Assembly (NCBI RefSeq): GCF_901543175.1
Contig: NZ_LR594040.1
Span: 868,001 to 932,000 of the forward strand
Direction: 5' to 3'
DNA from: Streptococcus australis
GTDB taxonomy: Bacteria; Bacillota; Bacilli; Lactobacillales; Streptococcaceae
DNA length: 64,000 nt
Part shown: in pieces, positions 20,856 to 29,494 of the stretch
Layout of the letters: every line of letters starts with the position of its first letter
How positions within the stretch are numbered: the stretch's first letter is position 1
Notes under the pieces: generated by a model
Told to the model about the DNA's origin: nothing
Databases searched by the model: none
The model's input: the letters and a program-made list of their open reading frames with translations, nothing else
Made by a program: the position numbers and the translations under genes

Positions 20856-20920
20856 TTGACATATGGTGTAAATAAAGATAAACTATTTACTAGTTAATTA
20901 AATGGTTAAATACTAGTTAA
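20856..20920 (+). promoter_or_regulatory. adcAII promoter with two AdcR-type boxes
   Basis: TTGACA (20856-20861) and TAAACT (20879-20884) with a 17-bp spacer. TTTACTAGTTAA (20886-20897) matches 11 of 12 of the AdcR motif, and a second related site ends in ACTAGTTAA at 20920. The layout is nearly the same as that of the phtD-like gene. Confidence 0.75.
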
Positions 20921-20929
20921 GGAGTAATA

Positions 20930-21847
20930 ATGAAAAAAAGAACGATCCTATTATTGATGGCCAGTCTGCTGGCTCTTGTCTTAGGAGCATGTAGTCAAAA
21001 AGAAAAACAAGAAGCAAAAGGGATGAAGATTGTCACAAGTTTTTACCCTATCTACGCCATGGTCAAAGAGGTATCAGGTGACTTGAATGATGTACGGATG
21101 ATTCAGTCAAGTAGTGGAATTCACTCATATGAACCCTCAGCGAACGATATTGCTGCTATTTATGACGCGGATGTCTTTGTCTACCACTCGCATACACTGG
21201 AGTCTTGGGCGGGAAGTCTAGATCCCAACTTGAAAAAATCAAAAGTAAAAGTCTTAGAAGCGTCTGAAGGGATGACCTTGGAACGTGTACCCGGTTTGGA
21301 AGACGTAGAAGCTGGTGATGGGATTGATGAAAAAACACTTTACGACCCGCACACTTGGTTAGATCCTGAAAAAGCAGGCGAAGAAGCACAGATTATTGCG
21401 GACAAACTTTCTGAAATTGATAGTGCAAACAAGGAAACCTATCAAAAGAATGCCAAAAACTTTATCGCTAAAGCTCAAGAATTAAGCAAGAAATACCAGC
21501 CCATTTTCGAAAAAGCGAGTCAAAAGACTTTTGTTACACAACACACAGCCTTTTCTTACCTAGCTAAACGCTTTGGTTTGAGACAACTTGGAATTGCTGG
21601 TATCTCTCCTGAACAAGAGCCGAGTCCCAGACAGTTGACTGAAATCCAAGAATTTGTCAAAACCTATAAGGTTAAAACCATCTTTACTGAGAGCAATGCT
21701 TCCTCTAAAGTTGCTGAAACCTTGGTCAAATCAACAGGAGTTAGTCTGAAAACACTGAATCCTTTGGAAGCAGACCCCGAAAATAACAAAACTTACTTAG
21801 AAAATCTAGAAGAAAATATAAATGTTCTTGCAGAAGAATTAAAATGA
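20930..21847 (+). CDS. adcAII: Zinc-binding lipoprotein AdcAII (Lmb family)
   Basis: A 305-residue cluster A-I metal-binding lipoprotein that supplies zinc to the AdcBC transporter. The signal peptide ends in the lipobox LGAC (Cys about residue 21). Zinc ligands expected in the family are seen in GIHSYEPSAND, VFVYHSHTLE, DPHTWLDP, TQHTAFSYLAKRFG and FTESNASS. The long His-rich loop of AdcA is absent, which fits AdcAII/Lmb. It is followed by the phtE-like gene after 13 bp. Confidence 0.93.
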   Translation: MKKRTILLLMASLLALVLGACSQKEKQEAKGMKIVTSFYPIYAMVKEVSGDLNDVRMIQSSSGIHSYEPSANDIAAIYDADVFVYHSHTLESWAGSLDPNLKKSKVKVLEASEGMTLERVPGLEDVEAGDGIDEKTLYDPHTWLDPEKAGEEAQIIADKLSEIDSANKETYQKNAKNFIAKAQELSKKYQPIFEKASQKTFVTQHTAFSYLAKRFGLRQLGIAGISPEQEPSPRQLTEIQEFVKTYKVKTIFTESNASSKVAETLVKSTGVSLKTLNPLEADPENNKTYLENLEENINVLAEELK

Positions 21848-21860
21848 GGAGATGATGAAA

Positions 21861-24800
21861 ATGAAGAAGAAATATCTTGCAGCGGGATCGGCTTTAGTCC
21901 TTTCTCTAAGTCTTTGCATCTATGCACTGAACCAACACCAAGTAGAAGTAAACAAAGATAATAACCGTGTATCTTATGTTGATGGTAAACAAGACTCTCA
22001 AAAAACAGAGACTCAGACACCAGATCAAGTTAGCAAAAAAGAAGATATTCAGTCAGAACAAATTGTCGTGAAAATTACTGATCAAGGTTATGTGACATCA
22101 CACGGTGATCATTTCCATTATTACAATGGGAAAGTTCCTTTTGATGCGATTTTCAGTGAAGAACTTTTGATGAAAGATGCCAATTATCAGCTTAAAGACA
22201 CTGATATTGTCAATGAAATCAAAGGTGGCTATATTATCAAGGTGGATGGTAAGCATTATGTTTACCTTAAGGATGCGGCGCATGCAGATAACGTTCGTAC
22301 AAAGGACGAAATTGAACGCCAAAAACAAGGTCATACACACGATGCACCAACTTCTAACGGTGCAGTGACACTTGCACGATCACAAGGACGCTATACTACC
22401 GATGATGGATATATTTTTAATCCATCTGATATTATAGAGGATACTGGTGATGCTTATATCGTTCCTCATGGAGGACATTACCACTATATTCCAAAAAGTT
22501 CCTTGTCTGCTAGCGAATTGGCAGCTGCTCAAGCTTACTTCTCTGGAACTAGAAAGCAACCAACTGTGACTGACTATCGTCCAAACCAAAATGGAAGCAG
22601 TCAAACCACTAATCCAAGTCAACAAACCGAAACACCAAGCAAACCAGAAGAGAGCCTTCAGAGTCTATTGCAGCAACTTTATGCTCTTCCAAGTAATCAA
22701 CGTTATGCTGAATCAGATGGCTTGATTTTTGATCCTGCTAAGATTTCAAGTAGAACGCCGAGTGGCGTGGCGATTCCTCACGGAAATCACTATCATTTCA
22801 TCCCATATACAAAGCTTTCTGCCTTGGAAGAAAAGATTGCGCGTATGGTTCCTTTATCTAGCGACAGTGGGAAGCCAACACCTTTGGAAAATCCAAGCAA
22901 ACCAGCAGAGCATCCAGCTCAACAAGATCATCCTCATGACCAAGACGGTGACCATGGAAGTCAGGATACCAACCATGAAGACCATGACCATGATGGAGAG
23001 GAGCATGACCACCACCACGGTGAAGAACATGATCATGGTTTTGCAGCTGACCGTGTCATTAGTGAAGATGAGCAAGGGTTTGTAGTTTCTCATGGAGATC
23101 ACGCTCATTATTTCTTTAAGAAGGACTTGACTGCAACCCAAATCAAAGCTGCTCAGGATCACTTGAAAGAAAATCATCAGTCTCAGCACGTTCAACCACT
23201 TGCAAAGACTGTGGAAAGTTTCTCAAGAGATGCTAGCGATGAAGAAAAAATCAAGTATATCTCACAGACCTACGGGGTTCCGCTCGAAGCGATTCGCATT
23301 TCAAATGGATTCTTTGTCTTTGGAAATCCAGACCAAGCTTATGATCCAACCCATATCCATCCCTATGCTGTTCGAAAAGAACATGTTCGTATTCCTCTCC
23401 AAACTGGAAATCCAGAACTGGATTTCCTAAATGAACTGTATACGACTGCTCTACGTGATGGGGTGTCTCCTTATAGTTTGCAAGTAGAAAATGATAGTTT
23501 TGTGATTCCTCACGGAGACCACAATCACTACATCAAGGTTCAAACTAAGGGCTATGAAGTAGCTTTGAAAAATAAGATTCCGGCCCTACAATCGACCTAT
23601 CAACCTGGAGCATTTGATGAACAAACTGTTCTATCTAAGGTGGATCAACTTTTAGCAGATAGCAGAAGTCTCTACAAAGACCAGCCAATCATGCAGAGAC
23701 GTGTTGAACTTGCTTTGGGGCAATTCACCGAAAATATGAAAAAACTGGCAACAAACTCAACTGCTGGATATCTAGCAGCCTTGGATCTCTTTGATAAACA
23801 GTATATCCATGTGGATCAAAGTGTGGCACCGGTTGAAACTTCACCTTTAGATAAGAAGTACCAAGCTCTAGTAGATAAGATCAATACACTGGATACAGAT
23901 ACTTATGGCCTGCCTAAGAAAGATCTTTTGGTACATTTGCAGGAAGCAAAACTAGCACAAGATGAGACAGAGTTGGATGCCATTGAAACAAAACTTCAGG
24001 CCTTGCAAGATTTCCGAGATCGGACAGGGGTTACAACAGTAGAGTACATCAAGTATTTCTATGAACATGTATCTGATGGTCGTTTGAGAGAAGAACTTCG
24101 GAACCGTGTTGCCCAGTTGACTTGGGAACTTTACCAGTCACAATCTTTCCTCAAAGCAACCGACTTGAACAAGTTATTCCCAACTATTTACCAAACTAAG
24201 CTAGAAGTAGAAGAAGCTCTCAAAGAAGAACCCGTATCTACAAAAGCTGGTAAGACTATTCTAGATACGGAAAAAGTAGATAGTCAAACTGCTAAGATCG
24301 CCATCTATGAATTCCTAAAAGAACTCTACGGTGATTTTATGCCAGAAGAGCGGGTTAGCCATGTTAAGAAGGAAGAAGTGGATGCTCTCCTAACTAAAGC
24401 TGCCCAACTCCTAGCACGTGTCAAAGAAGATGGTGTCAAACAATCCCTAGCTGAAGAAGCAGCTAATATCAAAGCGGCTACTGAAAAGGAAAATGCAGAC
24501 CTTGACGAAGCTGAAACACAACTTGAGGATCTTTTAAATCGTATTGCAGCGACTATCCAACGAGAGGAAAAAGAAGCAGAACAAGATCCACAAACCGTGA
24601 TCATCTACCAAAAACTCTATAATGTCTTGCTCTCTCTTCACAAGTACTTAGAGGATAACAAAGGATCCGATGATGACTTTGAACGAGTTGATGCCCTATT
24701 TGATCAACTTGCAGCCAAAAGCAGTGATAAAGAAGGTCTCCTCACTCTAGCTAAAGAAATCATTAGCTTGAACCAGGAACTCCGTTCAACAGCAAGTGAA

Positions 24801-24908
24801 ACTGATAGCCAATCTAAGTCTGAGAAAGACAGTGAGACAGTTGCTTCTCAACCAACAGAAAAGCAAGCGCAAAGTGAGTCTGAGCCAAGTGCTCAACCAA
24901 ACGAATAA
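21861..24908 (+). CDS. phtE: Histidine triad protein, PhtE-like
   Basis: A 1015-residue exported surface protein of the Pht family. The N-terminus KKKYLAAGSALVLSLSLCI is the export segment. Five HxxHxH triads are visible (HGDHFH, HGGHYH, HGNHYH, HGDHAH, HGDHNH). A His/Asp-rich stretch of about 45 residues lies between the third and fourth (22906-23040). The C-terminal half is charged and helical. Three in-frame ATGs (21852, 21855, 21861) follow gaggag at 21846-21851; 21861 has the best spacing and the family start. It is co-transcribed with adcAII. Length fits PhtE rather than PhtA/B/D. Confidence 0.88.
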   Translation: MKKKYLAAGSALVLSLSLCIYALNQHQVEVNKDNNRVSYVDGKQDSQKTETQTPDQVSKKEDIQSEQIVVKITDQGYVTSHGDHFHYYNGKVPFDAIFSEELLMKDANYQLKDTDIVNEIKGGYIIKVDGKHYVYLKDAAHADNVRTKDEIERQKQGHTHDAPTSNGAVTLARSQGRYTTDDGYIFNPSDIIEDTGDAYIVPHGGHYHYIPKSSLSASELAAAQAYFSGTRKQPTVTDYRPNQNGSSQTTNPSQQTETPSKPEESLQSLLQQLYALPSNQRYAESDGLIFDPAKISSRTPSGVAIPHGNHYHFIPYTKLSALEEKIARMVPLSSDSGKPTPLENPSKPAEHPAQQDHPHDQDGDHGSQDTNHEDHDHDGEEHDHHHGEEHDHGFAADRVISEDEQGFVVSHGDHAHYFFKKDLTATQIKAAQDHLKENHQSQHVQPLAKTVESFSRDASDEEKIKYISQTYGVPLEAIRISNGFFVFGNPDQAYDPTHIHPYAVRKEHVRIPLQTGNPELDFLNELYTTALRDGVSPYSLQVENDSFVIPHGDHNHYIKVQTKGYEVALKNKIPALQSTYQPGAFDEQTVLSKVDQLLADSRSLYKDQPIMQRRVELALGQFTENMKKLATNSTAGYLAALDLFDKQYIHVDQSVAPVETSPLDKKYQALVDKINTLDTDTYGLPKKDLLVHLQEAKLAQDETELDAIETKLQALQDFRDRTGVTTVEYIKYFYEHVSDGRLREELRNRVAQLTWELYQSQSFLKATDLNKLFPTIYQTKLEVEEALKEEPVSTKAGKTILDTEKVDSQTAKIAIYEFLKELYGDFMPEERVSHVKKEEVDALLTKAAQLLARVKEDGVKQSLAEEAANIKAATEKENADLDEAETQLEDLLNRIAATIQREEKEAEQDPQTVIIYQKLYNVLLSLHKYLEDNKGSDDDFERVDALFDQLAAKSSDKEGLLTLAKEIISLNQELRSTASETDSQSKSEKDSETVASQPTEKQAQSESEPSAQPNE

Positions 24909-24950
24909 AAAGAAAGGCGAAGTAGCTGAGCTACCTCGTCTTTTTTAGTC
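24908..24950. terminator. Bidirectional terminator between phtE-like gene and pepT
   Basis: Stem GTAGC / GCTAC extended by GGCGA / CTCGTC pairing (about 24917-24941), with A-rich and T-rich flanks. It serves two convergent genes. Confidence 0.75.
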
Positions 24951-26168
24951 TTTATAAGATACAATGCCAATGATGGTATCCACCGCACGCTCCATAGTCT
25001 GAAGGCTGACGTATTCAAAACGTCCATGCATGTTTTCTCCACCAGCAAAGATATTTGGAGTTGGAATTCCCATAAAGGAAATCTTAGATCCATCTGTGCC
25101 ACCACGAATTGGTTCGATAATTGGCGTGATACCTATATCTTCCATAACAGCTTTAGCAATGGTAACAGGCGTCATGTCTTTCTCAATGACTTCCTTCATA
25201 TTGTAGTACTGGTCTGTCAGAGTTAAGGTCACGCGATCATTCCCAAGCTCTTGATTCATCTTGTCAGCGATGGCTTGCATAGCTGCTTTACGCGCTTCAA
25301 AGGCATCCTTTTCAAAATCGCGAATGATGTAGCTTGCACGCGCCTCCTCGACACTACCTGACACATCCATAAGATGATAGAAACCTTGGTAACCATCTGT
25401 CAGTTCAGGTCGGTCATTTTCTGGAAGTTGATTATGAAAATCAATTGCTAGCTGAAGGGCATTGACCATCTGACCTTTAGCAGTACCAGGGTGGACATTG
25501 CGACCTTGGAAATGGAGTTCAGCACCAGCTGCTGAGAAAGTCTCGTATTGAAGCTCCCCTAGTGGTCCACCATCAACAGTATAGGCAAAGTCAACGTCAA
25601 AGTCTTCAGCATCAAACTTGTTAGCTCCAACACCGATTTCTTCATCTGGTCCAAAACCAACTCGAATCTCACAGTGTTTGATTTCGGGATGAGCAGTCAG
25701 ATATTCAATAGCAGTCATAATCTCAGCGATCCCTGACTTGTCATCAGCACCCAGCAAGGTCGTGCCATCGGTTGTGATAAGCGTTTGGCCTGGATATTTT
25801 TCAAGACTCTTAAAGTCAGCTGGATCCAGTTTAAATCCAGAATCACCCAAGTCGATAACTCCACCGTCGTAATTTTCGATAACTTGCGGATTAACTCCCT
25901 CAGCATTAAAGTCAGCTGTATCCATGTGGGAGATGAACCCGATTTTGCGTGTCAAGCTCGGATCATTAGCTGGTAAGGTACCAATGGCGAAACCATTTGG
26001 GAGGTAGTAAACATTTTGCAGGCCGACACGTTTCATTTCAGGAATAAGAACATTGGTCGCAAAATCTACCTGACTTTGCGTACTTGGAGTAGTAGTCGAG
26101 TGTTCATCAGAACGCGTATTGACCTTAACGTAGGTCAAGAAATGCTCTAAAAGGTTGGGATAAGTCAT
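24945..26168 (-). CDS. pepT: Peptidase T (tripeptidase)
   Basis: A 407-residue M20-family zinc aminotripeptidase. Metal-binding segments are FISHMDTAD (about residue 76), [13 protein letters not shown] (about 135), [12 protein letters not shown] and the C-terminal [17 protein letters not shown]. Cytoplasmic removal of N-terminal residues from tripeptides is its known role. Length is normal. Stand-alone gene, convergent with the phtE-like gene and divergent from hemH. Confidence 0.95.
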   Translation of the reverse strand: MTYPNLLEHFLTYVKVNTRSDEHSTTTPSTQSQVDFATNVLIPEMKRVGLQNVYYLPNGFAIGTLPANDPSLTRKIGFISHMDTADFNAEGVNPQVIENYDGGVIDLGDSGFKLDPADFKSLEKYPGQTLITTDGTTLLGADDKSGIAEIMTAIEYLTAHPEIKHCEIRVGFGPDEEIGVGANKFDAEDFDVDFAYTVDGGPLGELQYETFSAAGAELHFQGRNVHPGTAKGQMVNALQLAIDFHNQLPENDRPELTDGYQGFYHLMDVSGSVEEARASYIIRDFEKDAFEARKAAMQAIADKMNQELGNDRVTLTLTDQYYNMKEVIEKDMTPVTIAKAVMEDIGITPIIEPIRGGTDGSKISFMGIPTPNIFAGGENMHGRFEYVSLQTMERAVDTIIGIVSYKD

Positions 26169-26312
26169 AAAAACTCCTTTAATATCATTTTTTTCATTGT
26201 ATCATAGAAAGAGGAGAAAAACAAAAGATTGTGAATGTCGCTATGTCAGCGTTTACTTATTAGTGAATTCATGATAAAATAAACTTGATAAAAAAATCAC
26301 AAGGAAGCGATT

Positions 26313-27407
26313 ATGAAAAAAGCAATTTTAATGATGACCTTCGGTTCGCCAGAAGAGATTACCTTTGAAGGTGTGGCTGATTTTTTCACAAATATTCGTC
26401 GTGGAGTGAGACCTCGAGACCACGAGATTCAAACTCTCTATGATAATTATATACGAATTGGTGGCACTCCTTTGCAAAAAATTACTCGTGAAGAGGTTGC
26501 CTTGGTAGAAGCTAGGCTGGGGAATGAGTATAGTGTTTATTTTGCTAATAAGTTTTCTAGACCCTTTATCCCAGATGTGATTGGTCAGATGGAAGCAGAC
26601 GGAATTGAGCAGTGTATTTGTTTGATTTTGGAGCCCCATTATTCTTTTTACTCTGTTATGGGCTATGAGAAATTTTTAGAAAGCAAGCAAATTCAATTTT
26701 TAGTTATTAAGGACTGGTATCAAGAAGAAGCGCTCTTAAACTATTGGGCAGATGAAATTGCTAAAATTTTAAAAGAAGAAGTGAAGCAAGATAGCTTTAA
26801 AGTCATCTTTTCAGCCCATAGTGTGCCCGTTTTTGCCTTGGATTTTGGTGATCCTTATATCGATCAAATTTTTGAAAATAGCAAGCTAGTTGCTGAAAAA
26901 CTAGGTTTGGATTCAGAACAATATACCAACACTTGGCAGAGTGAGAGTGATATCGGTATTCCATGGATTAAGCCAGATGTTTTAGAATATCTCAGAGAAC
27001 AGACAGAACATCCAGACCATTATATTTTTGTACCTATTAGTTTTATCAGTGAGCACATTGAAGTCTTGTTTGACAACGATGTGGAATGTTATGAGTTATG
27101 TCAGGAATTGGGGGTGCATTACCATCGTCCACCAATGCCAAATACGGATAGTCGTTTAATTGACGCCTTAGTTGCTACTGTAAGAGCCAATGAAGACAAA
27201 GGATTTAAAGCTTTTCTTCCAGAAGAAGAAACCTTTGATGAGTTAGTTCCTTCAGCAACTACCAAGGACATCATGAAAGAGACAGACGACCTTCAGATGC
27301 CAGAATTTGTGAAAAAATTGATTGAGAAAAAAGGTCGTGAAAATGTTAAGATGCCTTATCTTATCAAAAAAATGCTTGAGAAAGCAGGTAAGTTACCAAA
27401 ATTGTAA
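26313..27407 (+). CDS. hemH: Ferrochelatase family protein (orphan HemH/CpfC)
   Basis: A 364-residue protein of the ferrochelatase fold. The N-terminal [11 protein letters not shown], the [11 protein letters not shown] region and FSAHSVPV with the catalytic His (about residue 168), together with [17 protein letters not shown] carrying the conserved Glu, support the call. The family inserts iron into protoporphyrin or coproporphyrin. No other heme-synthesis gene is in the window, and streptococci of this group lack the pathway, so its real use (iron recovery from or chelation into scavenged porphyrin) is open. Confidence 0.88.
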   Translation: MKKAILMMTFGSPEEITFEGVADFFTNIRRGVRPRDHEIQTLYDNYIRIGGTPLQKITREEVALVEARLGNEYSVYFANKFSRPFIPDVIGQMEADGIEQCICLILEPHYSFYSVMGYEKFLESKQIQFLVIKDWYQEEALLNYWADEIAKILKEEVKQDSFKVIFSAHSVPVFALDFGDPYIDQIFENSKLVAEKLGLDSEQYTNTWQSESDIGIPWIKPDVLEYLREQTEHPDHYIFVPISFISEHIEVLFDNDVECYELCQELGVHYHRPPMPNTDSRLIDALVATVRANEDKGFKAFLPEEETFDELVPSATTKDIMKETDDLQMPEFVKKLIEKKGRENVKMPYLIKKMLEKAGKLPKL

Positions 27408-27411
27408 AGGA

Positions 27412-27446
27412 AAAAGGATTTAGCTTTGTGCTAGATCCTTTTAATC
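27412..27446. terminator. Bidirectional terminator between hemH and mscL
   Basis: Stem AAAGGATTTAGC / GCTAGATCCTTT (about 27416-27440) with A and T flanks. Confidence 0.75.
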
Positions 27447-27448
27447 GA

Positions 27449-27835
27449 TTATTTTTTCTCAAGAAGAGCTTTGATTTCTTGAAGTACTTCCAATTCAGTT
27501 GGAGCAGCAGGAGCTTCCTCAGCTTCTTCTTCTTTTTTAGTAAGGTTTTGCGCTTTTTCCATACCTTTAACAACGAAGAAAAGCACAGTACCTACAACGA
27601 GGAAGTTGATAATAGCACTCAAGAATTTACCATATGTAACACCATTCCATGCAAGATCAGCGATGTTGTTAGCATTCGCAGCTTCCAAGGCAGGGTTCAA
27701 TAGAAGTGGAGTGATGATATCATTAACAAATGAAGTAACGATAGCACCAAAAGCAGAGGCAATGATCACACCGACAGCAAGGTCAACAACATTACCACGA
27801 AGCAAAAATGCTTTAAGATCCTTTAACATTTTCAT
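27449..27835 (-). CDS. mscL: Large-conductance mechanosensitive channel
   Basis: A 128-residue pore protein that releases solutes under membrane tension. The N-terminal FLLRGNVVDLAVGVIIASAFGAIV is the amphipathic helix and TM1; TM2 is LSAIINFLVVGTVLFFVV; the C-terminal helical bundle ends with EIKALLEKK. Length is normal. An aaagga ribosome-binding site is 6 bp before the ATG at 27835. Confidence 0.95.
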   Translation of the reverse strand: MKMLKDLKAFLLRGNVVDLAVGVIIASAFGAIVTSFVNDIITPLLLNPALEAANANNIADLAWNGVTYGKFLSAIINFLVVGTVLFFVVKGMEKAQNLTKKEEEAEEAPAAPTELEVLQEIKALLEKK

Positions 27836-27910
27836 AAATTCCTTTCAAAAATTCTAATTAATTATATCCCAAATAGTGAAATAATACAACTCTGATGTTC
27901 TAACAACCCA

Positions 27911-28345
27911 TTATTTTGTTTTAAAAATATAGACTTTACTAAAAATATAGTTAAGAATGATAATCAAAACCTGCGCAATTATCGTTTCGATGGCATTAAC
28001 CTGATCTAGTTGATCGTTGACAAATTGCCCGATAATATCAGGATAAGATGTAACGAAGATATAAGTTAAAAGAACGTCAAGACCAAGTGTAGAAAGACGT
28101 GCTAAGAAAAATTTGGCCAGACGGATTGCCCAATTCCTTCTCTTTTGTTTAAAAACAAATGTATCATTAGTGATAAAGGCAAAAAGAATACCGATAATAT
28201 TTGCAAGTGCAGTTGCTAGGATTTCCTGATGACTGATATGGTAGATAGCTAAACGTGATAAAATAGATACTAAAGTAGTAGCTCCACCAAAAAATAGATA
28301 GGAGAGGATTTCATTATCAAAAAAAGTTTTTATTTGATTTTTCAT
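27911..28345 (-). CDS. GtrA-family membrane protein
   Basis: A 144-residue protein with four hydrophobic segments (about residues 16-36, 40-60, 75-100, 115-138). GtrA proteins are proposed flippases for lipid-linked sugars or partners of glycosyltransferases. The start at 28345 gives MKNQIKTFF; an upstream in-frame ATG at 28369 would run through the extended -10 element at 28352-28360. If that promoter is real, the transcript begins at or next to the AUG and is leaderless. Confidence 0.8.
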   Translation of the reverse strand: MKNQIKTFFDNEILSYLFFGGATTLVSILSRLAIYHISHQEILATALANIIGILFAFITNDTFVFKQKRRNWAIRLAKFFLARLSTLGLDVLLTYIFVTSYPDIIGQFVNDQLDQVNAIETIIAQVLIIILNYIFSKVYIFKTK

Positions 28346-28351
28346 AATTTT

Positions 28352-28384
28352 AGTATAGCATAAAGACATATATTGTGCTATACT
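28352..28384. promoter_or_regulatory. Divergent extended -10 promoters in a perfect inverted repeat
   Basis: AGTATAGCA (28352-28360) and TGCTATACT (28376-28384) form a perfect 9-bp inverted repeat. Each arm is an extended -10 element (TGCTATACT) for its own strand: gtrA to the left, the riboswitch/queT to the right. The symmetry may be only two good promoters or may be a regulator site. Confidence 0.6.
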
Positions 28385-28389
28385 AGTAA

Positions 28390-28467
28390 GGTTGATTCAC
28401 TCAACCCTTGGTGCTTAGCTTCTTTCACCAAGCATATTTCACGCGGGAAACCGCCAAAGGAGAAAAC
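28390..28467 (+). promoter_or_regulatory. preQ1-II riboswitch before queT
   Basis: The leader starts with a GGTTGA/TCAACC hairpin (28390-28406). A CTTGGTG arm (28407-28413) pairs with CACCAAG, followed by an ACGCGG/CCGCC region ending in the Shine-Dalgarno AAAGGAG (28456-28462). This layout is that of the streptococcal preQ1-II (COG4708) riboswitch. Ligand binding would hide the ribosome-binding site and stop translation of the queuosine-precursor transporter. Confidence 0.92.
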
Positions 28468-28977
28468 ATGAAAAATTTAACTGTTCGTGACATGGCAGAT
28501 ATTGCTATCGTTGCTGCTATCTATGTGGTTTTGACCATTACCCCACCGCTGAATGCCATTAGCTACGGTGCTTACCAGTTCCGTATTTCTGAGATGATGA
28601 ATTTTTTGGCCTTTTACAATCCTAAATACATCATCGGTGTGACGATTGGTTGTATGATTGCTAATTTCTTTAGTTTTGGTATGATTGATGTCTTTGTTGG
28701 AGGGGGATCTACCCTGGTCTTTTTAAGTTTAGGTGTCTGGCTCTTTAGCAAGTATAAGAAAGACTATTTGTTCAATGGTTTGATTCGAAAAGATCATTTC
28801 TTCTTTTCAATCCTTTTCTCTATTTCAATGATTACCATTGCAGCAGAACTTCATATCGTTGCTGAAGCTCCATTCTTCTTCACTTGGTTTTCTACAGGGA
28901 TTGGAGAGTTTGCTTCGCTTATCGTTGGTGCAATCCTAATCGGAAAACTGGGACAGCGAATCGACCTTACAAAATAA
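28468..28977 (+). CDS. queT: Queuosine precursor transporter QueT
   Basis: A 169-residue membrane protein of the QueT (COG4708) family, an S component for an ECF transporter that imports the queuosine precursor preQ1. About five hydrophobic segments are seen, starting with IAIVAAIYVVLTITPP; the loop FRISEMMNFLAFYNPKYIIG is characteristic. The ATG at 28468 is preceded by the riboswitch-controlled aaaggag; the longer frame from 28408 would lie inside the riboswitch. Confidence 0.93.
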   Translation: MKNLTVRDMADIAIVAAIYVVLTITPPLNAISYGAYQFRISEMMNFLAFYNPKYIIGVTIGCMIANFFSFGMIDVFVGGGSTLVFLSLGVWLFSKYKKDYLFNGLIRKDHFFFSILFSISMITIAAELHIVAEAPFFFTWFSTGIGEFASLIVGAILIGKLGQRIDLTK

Positions 28978-28986
28978 GAAGTTTAT

Positions 28987-29017
28987 AAGCTAGATACTTG
29001 CCAGGTCTAGCTTTTCT
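28987..29017 (+). terminator. Terminator after queT
   Basis: Stem AAGCTAGA (28987-28994) / TCTAGCTT (29006-29013) with a T-rich tail. Confidence 0.85.
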
Positions 29018-29043
29018 CATTCTAGAAAATTAAAAGAGAGCGC

Positions 29044-29072
29044 TTGACAAGAGCATAGAACTATAGTATACT
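29044..29072 (+). promoter_or_regulatory. tRNA-Thr promoter
   Basis: Consensus TTGACA (29044-29049) and TATACT (29067-29072), 17 bp apart, ending 10 bp before the tRNA. Confidence 0.85.
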
Positions 29073-29082
29073 TTTTAGGTAA

Positions 29083-29155
29083 GCTGATTTAGCTCAGTTG
29101 GCAGAGCGCATCCATGGTAAGGATGAGGTCGCCGGTTCAATCCCGGCAATTAGCA
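29083..29155 (+). tRNA. tRNA-Thr (GGT)
   Basis: A 73-nt cloverleaf. The acceptor stem is GCTGATT with AATTAGC, the D arm GCTC/GAGC, and the anticodon stem CATCC/GGATG with loop ATGGTAA and anticodon GGT at positions 34-36. The T arm is GCCGG/CCGGC around TTCAATC. CCA is not encoded. A stem-loop terminator follows at once. Confidence 0.95.
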
Positions 29156-29167
29156 TTAAATGGACAG

Positions 29168-29197
29168 AAAAACTCTTGATATTCGAGAGTTTTTTTA
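29168..29197 (+). terminator. Terminator after tRNA-Thr
   Basis: AAAACTCT (29169-29176) pairs with AGAGTTTT (29186-29193), followed by T residues. Confidence 0.85.
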
Positions 29198-29216
29198 TAT
29201 TTACCTCGCATTAGCC

Positions 29217-29245
29217 TTGACAAAGTCAGCAAAGCATAGTAGAAT
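29217..29245 (+). promoter_or_regulatory. Promoter of the asd leader RNA
   Basis: TTGACA (29217-29222) and TAGAAT (29240-29245) with a 17-bp spacer, between the tRNA and the structured RNA. Confidence 0.75.
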
Positions 29246-29251
29246 AAAACC

Positions 29252-29392
29252 TGCGATGAGTCGATAGGTAGTCTTCGGACTACTATTGAGCATAAGGAGG
29301 TCATAACGCAGGAGCGGACCTTGGTGAGTTGTGTGAACCAGCTCATCACATGAAGATGCCTCTTAGTCCCTAGTCAATGGCTAGGGATTTTT
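29252..29392 (+). ncRNA. Structured small RNA upstream of asd (asd-motif type)
   Basis: About 140 nt run from the predicted start to an intrinsic terminator (TCCCTAG / CTAGGGA, 29367-29387). CCTGCG (about 29250) pairs with CGCAGG (about 29310) and encloses a GTAGTC-TTCG-GACTAC hairpin. A second perfect 10-bp stem, TGGTGAGTTG with CAGCTCATCA, follows. An exposed AAGGAGG lies between. Position and structure fit the asd RNA motif of lactic acid bacteria, which in S. pyogenes was seen as a short free RNA. No T-box or lysine-riboswitch signature is present. Family name from memory. Confidence 0.75.
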
Positions 29393-29494
29393 AATTTTCA
29401 GAAAATATAGCTTAAAAAGCTTTGCAATTCACTGAAAAAGTAGTATAATACTTCTATTATAGAAATTTTTAGAAAATTCCGAAAGAGGTTATTT

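Noticed and set aside
22906..23040. DNA-level tandem repeat as a mobile or CRISPR-like element
   Set aside because: The repetition is in-frame His/Asp coding within the PhtE-like gene and is explained by protein composition.
29137..29349. Minus-strand ORF of 70 codons across the tRNA end and the asd-type RNA
   Set aside because: It overlaps a tRNA, a terminator and a structured RNA; composition is that of non-coding sequence.
29252..29392. T-box or lysine riboswitch before asd
   Set aside because: No T-box GGTGG sequence and no lysine-aptamer core is visible; the fold fits the asd-motif better and ends in its own terminator.
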